From contig DATGZX010000080.1 in NCBI GenBank assembly GCA_035296965.1, forward strand, positions 1-5,237: a stretch of DNA of 5,237 nucleotides. Direction: 5' to 3'. Below the pieces are notes generated by a model. It did not search any database. It was not told where the DNA came from and saw only the letters and a list, made by a program, of their open reading frames with translations. A program made the translations under genes and the position numbers. This DNA is from DATGZX01 sp035296965. Lineage in GTDB: Bacteria > Planctomycetota > Planctomycetia > Gemmatales > Gemmataceae. Below are positions 1 through 5,237 of this stretch, piece by piece; the stretch's first letter is position 1; every line of letters begins with the position of its first letter.

Positions 1-1404
1 GACACCGACGTCGGCAACGGCGGGATGAGTGGCAATGGTGACTTCAATTTCCTCTGGTCCGATGCGGTAACCCGAACTCTTGATGATGTCGTCCTCGCGC
101 GACACGAACCAGAAGTAGCCATCCTCATCGACATATACGAAGTCACCGGCCAGATTCCAGCCCTCGGCGGTGATGGCACGTTGCTGTTTTTCGGGATCGC
201 GCCAATAGACCGTGCCCGTGGGTCCGCAAGCCACAAAGCGGCCGATCTTGCCGGTGCCGGCTTGCTTCCCCTCTTCGTCGATAACTTTCAACTCGTAGCC
301 CGGTACGGCTTGGCCGAAGGAGCCAGCCTTGACCTTACGGCTGACCACGTTCGAGGCGAAAACGTACATCATCTCCGTCGTGCCCAGCCCCTCGAAGATC
401 TCCAGCCCAAATTTCTCTTTCCACGCGTGATAGGTCGGGGCAGTCAGGCTCTCGCCGCCGCCGGTACAGACGCGCAGGCTGCTGATATCAAATTTGCTTT
501 TCGCGTCGGGTACCTGCAACATCTTGCGGTAAGCGGTGGGGGCAAGAGTCAAGATCGAGACGCGATGCTTCTGTATGGTGTCGAACATCTTCTCCGGCTC
601 GAACTTGGCGATGAGCGAAGCCGCCGCACCAAAACGGAAGGGAATGGTCGCATAACTGGAGTAGCCCGCCCCAAACGCCAGGGGAGCGGACCCGCCGACA
701 ACGTCGTTTTCCGTGACTCGCCAGCCATACTTCCCGAAGCCGTCGGGCACGATCAGCAGTTCCTCCACAAAGTGGACGGTCCCTTTCGGGCGTCCAGTTG
801 TGCCCGAAGTGTACATCAGCAGACCCACGTCTTCGCGGTTGCGGAGCACTGGATCGATGTTCGGATTGCCGGACTGCACCAGTTCGCCGTAAGGGAGAAA
901 TCCCTTGGCCTTCACCTCGGCGACATCGCCCCCGACGACGATGATGTGCTTGATCGTCTGAAAGTTCTCTCTCGCACCTTCGACTTCGCCCAGAAGCGCA
1001 GCGCTGACGATGATGGCGACCGCCTCCGAGTCGTTGGCTACGTGCGCGATCTCGTGGCGCGAGAAGAGGGGTGACGTGGGAGTGCAGACCGCTCCCAACT
1101 TAAGGATCGCGAAGTTAGCGACCAGAGCTGGCGGTATGTTCGGTGTCCGCAGTACGACGCGGTCGCCTTCCTGCACTCCTAGTTCGCGGAGCGCGCTGGC
1201 GAACTTGCTGGCTTGAGCGAGAAGCTGGCCGTAGGTAATTCGTTGGTCTTCGAAGAGCACAGCGGTGCGATCGCCCCGACCGGCTGCGACGGCTTTGCCG
1301 AGCAGTTCTTCGGTCGAGTTGAACCTTGGAGCATAGGTCGCGAACTCCGGCAGGGTGTAGACGCGTTTCGGCCAGAACTCGCGTGGAGGTAGGTACTCAG
1401 CCAT
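1..1404 (-). CDS. AMP-forming acyl-CoA ligase, benzoate/2-aminobenzoate-CoA ligase type (3' end missing)
   Basis: Activates a carboxylic acid with ATP to the acyl-adenylate and then the CoA thioester; a cytoplasmic enzyme of the ANL superfamily. The frame reads without a stop from ATG at 1404 to base 1, giving 468 residues. Visible ANL motifs are the phosphate loop YTSGTTGRPKG (residues 198-208), GGSAPLAFGAGY (237-248), the adenine-binding EGLGTTEM (338-345), the ribose-binding Asp421 in GWNLAGD, and the hinge region SREDDIIKSSGYRIGPEEIE (435-454). The EGLGTTEM segment followed by an FASN motif, and PTAYRKML (289-296), resemble benzoate-CoA and 2-aminobenzoate-CoA ligases, so an aromatic acid substrate is likely but not proven. 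Family members have roughly 520-550 residues, so the last 50-80, with the adenylation lysine, lie past the left edge. The AGD where TGD is usual is a small oddity. The start is fixed by AAGGAG 9 nt upstream. It follows the Cys-rich gene by 22 nt. Confidence 0.93.
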   Translation of the reverse strand, partial: MAEYLPPREFWPKRVYTLPEFATYAPRFNSTEELLGKAVAAGRGDRTAVLFEDQRITYGQLLAQASKFASALRELGVQEGDRVVLRTPNIPPALVANFAILKLGAVCTPTSPLFSRHEIAHVANDSEAVAIIVSAALLGEVEGARENFQTIKHIIVVGGDVAEVKAKGFLPYGELVQSGNPNIDPVLRNREDVGLLMYTSGTTGRPKGTVHFVEELLIVPDGFGKYGWRVTENDVVGGSAPLAFGAGYSSYATIPFRFGAAASLIAKFEPEKMFDTIQKHRVSILTLAPTAYRKMLQVPDAKSKFDISSLRVCTGGGESLTAPTYHAWKEKFGLEIFEGLGTTEMMYVFASNVVSRKVKAGSFGQAVPGYELKVIDEEGKQAGTGKIGRFVACGPTGTVYWRDPEKQQRAITAEGWNLAGDFVYVDEDGYFWFVSREDDIIKSSGYRIGPEEIEVTIATHPAVADVGV

Positions 1405-1413
1405 CTTGGAATT

Positions 1414-1419
1414 CTCCTT
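1414..1419 (-). promoter_or_regulatory. Ribosome binding site of the acyl-CoA ligase
   Basis: The minus strand reads AAGGAG, 9 nt before the ATG at 1404. It lies in the 22-nt gap after the stop of the upstream gene. It supports this start and shows that the truncated ligase is translated as a separate cistron. Confidence 0.8.
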
Positions 1420-1426
1420 ATACCAC

Positions 1427-2056
1427 TTACTTGGCTACCGGGGTTGCGGCAGTCTCGGCGACCAGATCCTCCAGAGCCTGCTCCACGCGGATCGTACCGC
1501 GCTTGGCATCGGTCCGTGGGAAAACCATTACGGGATAGCGGTCGCCTTCGAATACCAGCACTGCGGGGACAGTGGTTCCAAAGTCCTCTACCAATGCGCC
1601 TTTGGCGCCGAAGACGGGGCGTACTGTCGCATCCGGGCCGCTGACCGATTTGTGATAGATGGGAAACCGGTCCTTGACGCCGGCAACGTCGACGGCCTTC
1701 GAATCCACCCCCGCACCCTGGAGATCCTTTACCAGTTGCAGGGCTCGCTTGATGTCGCACGGAAACATCTCGCCCGGCTTCTGCGCGGAGCTATAGTAGA
1801 ACTCCACTCGCTTGGCACGGGCAGGGCCGCTGGCTGCGACTGCGGCCTTGGCGGCCACCGGTTCGGGTGGCACATACGTCTTGCCGCTGTCCTCGAAGAC
1901 GTCACACTCCGTCCAGCCTTGCAGTGTGATCGACAATGTGAACGGCCATTCGCGCTTCACACACTTGCCGAGGTAGGCCTTTTGAATGTTGGGATCGAGC
2001 GCGGGACGCAAATGCTTGCAGCGAACGCACAGGCATTCAGTGTTGTAGTTAGCCAT
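1427..2056 (-). CDS. Cys-rich HiPIP-like N-terminus fused to a thioredoxin-like region; function unknown
   Basis: I do not recognise this 209-residue protein as a named family. The N-terminal ~55 residues carry Cys at 8, 10, 13, 32 and 51. The pattern CVRCKHLRP, then GKCV, then ECDVFE (CxxC-X18-C-X18-C) looks like the HiPIP-like [4Fe-4S] small subunits of benzylsuccinate-synthase-type glycyl radical enzymes, which are much shorter (roughly 60-80 residues). An Ala/Pro linker (about 62-82) leads to a region of about 130 residues. It has a strand (RVEFYYSS, 83-90), a loop with a single Cys100, a helix (about 101-115), another strand, and then TTVPAVLVFEGD (161-172), where Pro164 sits like the cis-Pro of thioredoxin folds. 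No signal peptide or membrane segment is seen, so it is probably cytoplasmic. ATG at 2056 has GGAGG 5 nt upstream; the gap to the preceding zinc-ribbon gene is 21 nt. Metal or redox partnership with the neighbouring CoA enzymes is inference. The gene itself is certain, the role is not. Confidence 0.85.
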   Translation of the reverse strand: MANYNTECLCVRCKHLRPALDPNIQKAYLGKCVKREWPFTLSITLQGWTECDVFEDSGKTYVPPEPVAAKAAVAASGPARAKRVEFYYSSAQKPGEMFPCDIKRALQLVKDLQGAGVDSKAVDVAGVKDRFPIYHKSVSGPDATVRPVFGAKGALVEDFGTTVPAVLVFEGDRYPVMVFPRTDAKRGTIRVEQALEDLVAETAATPVAK

Positions 2057-2077
2057 TCTTGCCTCCAGTTAATCCTT

Positions 2078-2455
2078 TCACCGAGCTCCGGCAACGATGA
2101 ATTTCGGTTTGCTGCCGATAAGGTCTTCCTTCTTCAGCGGATGACCGCTGAGGATCTTGCCTCTTACGTTACGTTCCATGGCGATGGGTTTACAAACCGC
2201 ATCCTTGCGGGCGCGCGGCGCGGAACGGGTCAGTCCCGGACCGGAAATAGGAGAATTGTCCGGCTTCTCGGCGAAGCCGGGCAACAGGTCAGCCGTACCC
2301 GTGCCTTCCTTGGGCCCGGTCACGCACGCCCCTCCCACGGTTTCAATCTGCCAGATCGTACCGCACCCGGCGCACTTAGTCGTGCCCTTAAAGTTCCAGA
2401 AAGGATAAGGATCAAGGAAATTCTTGGTACTACACTTTGAGCATGTGAGCAGCAT
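2078..2455 (-). CDS. Small zinc-ribbon-like protein, function unknown
   Basis: A 125-residue protein with two CxxC knuckles, Cys5/Cys8 and Cys28/Cys31, separated by 19 residues. This is the spacing of a treble-clef or rubredoxin-like zinc ribbon. The knuckles flank an aromatic stretch (YPFWNF, 17-22). The middle (about 45-85) is rich in Gly, Pro and Ser and is probably disordered. The C-terminal part (about 86-125) is basic and contains Cys88. No membrane segment or signal peptide is seen. It begins 15 nt after the stop of the second CoA-transferase, with GGAGGA (2464-2469) 8 nt before ATG 2455, so it is very likely cotranscribed and translated. Short zinc-ribbon proteins partner acyl-CoA enzymes elsewhere, for example BbsA of benzoylsuccinyl-CoA thiolase (DUF35 type). 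This protein does not show the DUF35 layout, so that is an analogy only. A role as a metal-binding accessory subunit is inference. Confidence 0.85.
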   Translation of the reverse strand: MLLTCSKCSTKNFLDPYPFWNFKGTTKCAGCGTIWQIETVGGACVTGPKEGTGTADLLPGFAEKPDNSPISGPGLTRSAPRARKDAVCKPIAMERNVRGKILSGHPLKKEDLIGSKPKFIVAGAR

Positions 2456-2470
2456 CGTTCATCTCCTCCA

Positions 2471-3832
2471 TCAAATAGTCTCTTGATCTTCCAGCCGCTT
2501 GATATCCGCGGGCGTCAACCCGGCCAACTCGCTGAAGATGCGCTCGTTGTCGGCTCCCACCGGCTTCAGCGCCCACTTCAGGCGGGCTGGCGTTGCCGAC
2601 ATCTTGAATGCTGGACCTTGGTGCAACAGTTCGCCGTAGGTCGGATCATCCAGCCAGCGAACGGATCCGCGCTCTTGCCAGTGCGGGTGGTTGGCGACCT
2701 CTTTCGCGTTCCACACCGGCTGGTTGATGATGTTGTTCGTGTCCATGATCGCGGCTACCTGTTCCTTCGTCTTGTCGGCCGCCCACTTTTCCAGAACCGG
2801 ATAAATCTCCATCTGGCTCTGGGGTTTAATGCGGATGTCCTTCTTCGCGTACTTCGTGGCCAGGGTGGTATCGCCAATCGCCTTGCACAGGCGGGCGAAG
2901 TCCGTGTCCTCGTACGCGCTGATTAGGATGTAGCCTTCTTCCAGTTCCTGGGGGTTCTCGGACTTGGGGTAGGAGGACTTGCCGCACTTGATGATGCCAT
3001 GCACGCACAGTTGCGTATCCCAGTTGCCCCAGCGCTCACGGGTGATACCGTGCTTGCCGTACAGCGGCAAGGCATACTCCAGTTGGCGGGTGACGCCATG
3101 CACCTGCGAGTACTCGATAAACGTGCCCTCGCCCGAGACATGATCGCGCCAGTAGAGCGCCGCTAACACCTGCGTGGCGCCCATCATGCCGCCCCAATAG
3201 TCGGCGAGCCAGATCGTGTGCTTCGCCGGCGCGCCGCCCATGAACTCTTGCTTGCCGGTCATGCCAAAGTTCCCGCCCTGCGACTGTCCCAGAATGTCGT
3301 AGGAAGCGCGGACACGTCCCGGCCCCCAACCGCCGAAACCACCCAGCCAGCAGTAGATCAGCCGCGGATTGATCTCTTTGAGTTGACGGTAACCAATGCC
3401 CCAACGATCAAAGGTGCCGGGGCGGTAGTTTTCCACGAACACGTCGGACTTGGCGGCCAGTTTCTTGACCAGATCTTGTCCTTCGGGGCGGTGGAAGTCG
3501 ATCGAGGTGAAGTACTCGTTCGTGTTCGCGCCCACAAAGCCCAGCCCCGTGCCGCGCTCCGGCACCCACTTGGAAAGGGGATAGAGGAAGGGTTCGTTAA
3601 ACGGAGTGGTGTGACGCATGGCCTCGCCACGCCGGACCGCCTCGATCTTGATGACTTCGGCGCCAAGTTCGCCTAGATAGGCAGCGGCGGAGGGACCCAA
3701 AATGTACTGGGTACAAGACAACACGCGGACGCCCTTCAACACTTCGGGTTTGGAAAATTCCTTCTTGGGATCGAAGGTCGTCCGGCAATACTCCTCAAAC
3801 GACTGGGGCTTGGTAGTGGGTTGCGTAGCCAT
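2471..3832 (-). CDS. Family III (CaiB/BaiF) CoA-transferase, second paralog
   Basis: Moves CoA from an acyl-CoA donor to a free carboxylic acid through an aspartyl-CoA anhydride/thioester mechanism; a cytoplasmic enzyme of 453 residues from the chosen ATG. Numbering from the GTG one codon earlier, the family landmarks are VLSCTQYILGPSAAAYLGELGAE (38-60), the CoA-binding region around DVFVENYRPGTFDRWGIGY (131-149), NPRLIYCWLGGFG (156-168), and the candidate catalytic Asp180 in ASYDILGQSQGG (177-188). SGEGTFIEYSQ (234-244) and the C-terminal HPHWQERG segment (383-390) are also typical. It aligns well with the gene 15 nt upstream; the ELGAE motif and the catalytic Asp fall at the same or next position. 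Tandem paralogs of this kind form heteromers in BbsE/BbsF (succinyl-CoA:benzylsuccinate CoA-transferase), which is the best functional analogy. The substrate cannot be read from the sequence. ATG 3832 is preferred over GTG 3835 because AGGAGG lies 6 nt from the ATG but only 3 nt from the GTG. Confidence 0.95.
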   Translation of the reverse strand: MATQPTTKPQSFEEYCRTTFDPKKEFSKPEVLKGVRVLSCTQYILGPSAAAYLGELGAEVIKIEAVRRGEAMRHTTPFNEPFLYPLSKWVPERGTGLGFVGANTNEYFTSIDFHRPEGQDLVKKLAAKSDVFVENYRPGTFDRWGIGYRQLKEINPRLIYCWLGGFGGWGPGRVRASYDILGQSQGGNFGMTGKQEFMGGAPAKHTIWLADYWGGMMGATQVLAALYWRDHVSGEGTFIEYSQVHGVTRQLEYALPLYGKHGITRERWGNWDTQLCVHGIIKCGKSSYPKSENPQELEEGYILISAYEDTDFARLCKAIGDTTLATKYAKKDIRIKPQSQMEIYPVLEKWAADKTKEQVAAIMDTNNIINQPVWNAKEVANHPHWQERGSVRWLDDPTYGELLHQGPAFKMSATPARLKWALKPVGADNERIFSELAGLTPADIKRLEDQETI

Positions 3833-3838
3833 CACATT

Positions 3839-3844
3839 CCTCCT
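3839..3844 (-). promoter_or_regulatory. Ribosome binding site deciding the start of the second CoA-transferase
   Basis: The minus strand reads AGGAGG. Two in-frame starts follow, GTG (3835) and ATG (3832), with spacers of 3 and 6 nt. The longer spacer and the ATG codon favour 3832. The site lies inside the 15-nt gap to the stop codon of the upstream CoA-transferase gene, so translational coupling of the two paralogs is likely. Confidence 0.8.
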
Positions 3845-3847
3845 GCG

Positions 3848-5237
3848 TCAAATGACGTGGGCTTTCTGTAGCCGCTCGAAATCGTCGTGCGTGAAACCAA
3901 GTAGCCGCCGAAATACATCCTGGTTGTCGTAGCCGGTCGGGCGGCCCAGCCATTTTAGCCGTCCAGGAGTCTTCTCCTGGAGGTAGGGAGTGGTGCCATA
4001 GAGGATCTTCCCGTAGTGCGGCGACTCGTATTCGGCCACGTGTCCGCGATACTTGAAGTGCGGGTATTCCGCCACCTCGTTGACATACAGCACGCCGCCG
4101 GACGCCACTTGCTGCTTGGAGAGCTTACGCTCGGCGTCGCTGCGAGGGTTGTCTTTGAGCCATTCGCCCAGCAGGGTGTAGGTCTTCACCTGCTGGTCGT
4201 GGGCCAGACGGTCTGCGACTTCCCGCAGACGCATGTCGCCGAGGATCTCTTCCTCCACCGCGGGATATTCGTCACCCACCACGCGCCAGATGCGGTACCA
4301 GAGTCGGTCGTGACCGCCTCCTACCATCATGTAGCCGTCCTTGCACGGGTTCACGGCGTAAATGTTGATGGCCAAGTCCCAGTTGCCGTAGCGCGGACGG
4401 ATGCTGCCGTCCATCGAATACCACGCCCAACTGTAATCGAGGATGCGGATGATGGCCTCGGCCGACGTAGCTTCGACGAACTGACCTTCGCCGGAAACGC
4501 CATCGCGATAGACGAGAGCAGACAGAATGCCCATGGCCGCTGCACTCCCGCCCACGTGGTCGGCCACCCATAGAGCGGAGCGTGTAGGCTGTCCTCCGAA
4601 CTCCTTGGGATCGCCGGTGCCGTGGACAAACCCGCAGGCTGCCTGGGCCACTGGGTCCAGCATTCCTGGTTTGTCCTTGGCCGGGCCCCATTGTCCGCGT
4701 TGGCCAACCCAGCAATAGATGAGCCGCGGATTGATCTCTTTTAGCTGGCGATAGCCGATTCCCCACTCGTCCCATTGACCGGGCGGTGCATTCTCGATGA
4801 TGACGTCGGCATGGACCACCAAGTCCTTAAGAACCCGCCGCCCTTCTTCGCTTTCCACGTTTAGAGTGATGGAGGATTTGTTGCGCATCTCGTGCAGGAA
4901 CTGTCCGCCAACTTTCTCTCCCGTCTCCTTGTCCTCGAACATGTACTCTTCCCGGCCGAAGGGCGTGAGCTTGCGCAGCGGGTCACCTCCCGGAGGCTCG
5001 ACCTGGATAACCTCGGCACCCAGTTCGGCCAGCTGCGAGGAGCACCAGTGGCCAATCATCATGCGGGTGGTGCAATCCAGCACCCGAAGGCGGGAGAGCG
5101 CTTCCGGTTTTTCGAAGTTGTGTTCCTGGCGCAGGATCGACTCCAAGAAGAGCGGATACGCCTTGGCTTGGTCGCTTAGGCCTGCGTACACCTCTTCGGG
5201 TTTCGCTGTTGGAACCGCGGGCCAAGGTGCGACCTTG
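3848..5237 (-). CDS. Family III (CaiB/BaiF) CoA-transferase, first paralog (5' end open at window edge)
   Basis: A cytoplasmic CoA-transferase and probable partner subunit of the paralog downstream. Numbered from the internal GTG at 5191 (447 residues), the landmarks are RVLDCTTRMMIGHW (36-49), ELGAE (56-60), DVIIENAPPGQWDEWGIGY (129-147), NPRLIYCWVGQRG (154-166), the candidate catalytic Asp179 in GMLDPVAQAACG (176-187), and VSGEGQFVEATS (232-243). ELGAE aligns exactly with the paralog and Asp179 is within one position, so both subunits may be catalytic. The GTG has only a weak GAAGAG just 0-6 nt before it, and the frame continues upstream through 15 more sense codons (KVAPWPAVPTAKPEE) to the window edge. 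The true start may therefore lie outside; the GTG at 5191 is the only start codon visible in that stretch. The stop is TGA at 3848-3850. The BbsE/BbsF-type pairing is inferred from the tandem arrangement; the substrate is unknown, although an aryl or dicarboxylic acid fits the adjacent ligase. Confidence 0.92.
   Translation of the reverse strand, partial: KVAPWPAVPTAKPEEVYAGLSDQAKAYPLFLESILRQEHNFEKPEALSRLRVLDCTTRMMIGHWCSSQLAELGAEVIQVEPPGGDPLRKLTPFGREEYMFEDKETGEKVGGQFLHEMRNKSSITLNVESEEGRRVLKDLVVHADVIIENAPPGQWDEWGIGYRQLKEINPRLIYCWVGQRGQWGPAKDKPGMLDPVAQAACGFVHGTGDPKEFGGQPTRSALWVADHVGGSAAAMGILSALVYRDGVSGEGQFVEATSAEAIIRILDYSWAWYSMDGSIRPRYGNWDLAINIYAVNPCKDGYMMVGGGHDRLWYRIWRVVGDEYPAVEEEILGDMRLREVADRLAHDQQVKTYTLLGEWLKDNPRSDAERKLSKQQVASGGVLYVNEVAEYPHFKYRGHVAEYESPHYGKILYGTTPYLQEKTPGRLKWLGRPTGYDNQDVFRRLLGFTHDDFERLQKAHVI
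3962..3981 (-). other. Perfect 8-bp hairpin inside the first CoA-transferase gene
   Basis: Arms of 8 bases (TCCAGGAG and CTCCTGGA on the plus strand) pair perfectly around a 4-base loop. The site lies in the C-terminal coding part (about residues 404-410), roughly 110 nt before the stop. There is no following U-run, so it is not an intrinsic terminator. In the transcript it would hide an internal AGGAG. It may be chance. Confidence 0.35.

Noticed and set aside
25..1074. A 349-residue plus-strand open frame
   Set aside because: It lies antisense to the acyl-CoA ligase, whose motifs (YTSGTTGRPKG, EGLGTTEM, SREDDIIK) are unmistakable. The plus frame has no recognisable domain and reflects G/C-rich third positions on the other strand.
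1179..1760. A 193-residue minus-strand frame overlapping the ligase start and the Cys-rich gene
   Set aside because: It is out of frame with both real genes, Arg/Ser/Gly-rich in the manner of frame-shifted GC-rich DNA, and has no domain.
1427..2056. Calling it a benzylsuccinate synthase small subunit (BssB/BssC type)
   Set aside because: Only the N-terminal cysteine pattern fits, the protein is about three times too long, and no glycyl radical enzyme is in the window. It is kept as a resemblance, not a name.
1406..2440. A 344-residue plus-strand open frame across two minus-strand genes
   Set aside because: It runs antisense through the 209- and 125-residue genes and their intergenic gap. 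The minus-strand genes have good ribosome binding sites, operon spacing and ordered cysteine motifs; the plus frame has none of these.
2078..2455. Identification as BbsA (DUF35 subunit of benzoylsuccinyl-CoA thiolase)
   Set aside because: The CxxC pairs start at residue 5 and no OB-fold-like C-terminal half is recognisable. No thiolase gene is adjacent within the window.
3218..3676. Plus-strand frames inside the second CoA-transferase (also 2483-2926), with similar ones inside the first (4016-4573, 4892-5179)
   Set aside because: All are antisense shadows of well-supported CoA-transferase coding sequence, without motifs of their own.
3962..3981. Intrinsic terminator at the hairpin
   Set aside because: No T-run follows on the minus strand, and it lies inside a coding sequence with the operon continuing.
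1..5237. tRNA, rRNA, CRISPR arrays, insertion sequences, attachment sites or riboswitches
   Set aside because: No such structure was seen. Coding genes fill the window and the gaps of 15-22 nt are too short to hold them.

Overview
The window holds one tightly packed, minus-strand gene cluster and nothing else that I can support. Transcription runs from the right edge to the left edge. The order is: (1) a family III (CaiB/BaiF-type) CoA-transferase whose reading frame is still open at the right edge; (2) a second, paralogous family III CoA-transferase; (3) a 125-residue protein with an N-terminal CxxC-X19-CxxC zinc-ribbon-like knuckle; (4) a 209-residue protein with a cysteine motif like the small Fe-S subunits of fumarate-adding glycyl radical enzymes, followed by a thioredoxin-like region; (5) an AMP-forming acyl-CoA ligase of the benzoate/2-aminobenzoate-CoA ligase type, cut by the left edge before its C-terminal catalytic lysine. 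Gaps between genes are only 15, 15, 21 and 22 nt. All four start codons that lie clearly inside the window have a Shine-Dalgarno sequence, so this reads as a single operon whose promoter and terminator both lie outside.

The organism cannot be named. The DNA is moderately GC-rich with G/C-rich third codon positions, the starts are bacterial with strong AGGAG-type ribosome binding sites, and there is no taxonomic marker. A free-living bacterium that degrades aromatic or other carboxylic acids is the most that can be inferred.

Working together, the genes look like a CoA-activation module for an organic acid, probably aromatic or aryl-substituted. The ligase can make a CoA thioester with ATP. 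The two transferase paralogs, each with a candidate catalytic Asp at the same aligned position, probably form a hetero-oligomer that moves CoA between acids, as BbsE/BbsF does in anaerobic toluene degradation. The two small cysteine-rich proteins between transferases and ligase are the unexplained part. They may be metal-binding accessory or electron-transfer components, and I know of no characterised pathway with this exact five-gene set. That combination, and above all the HiPIP-like plus thioredoxin-like fusion, is the best candidate for something new here.
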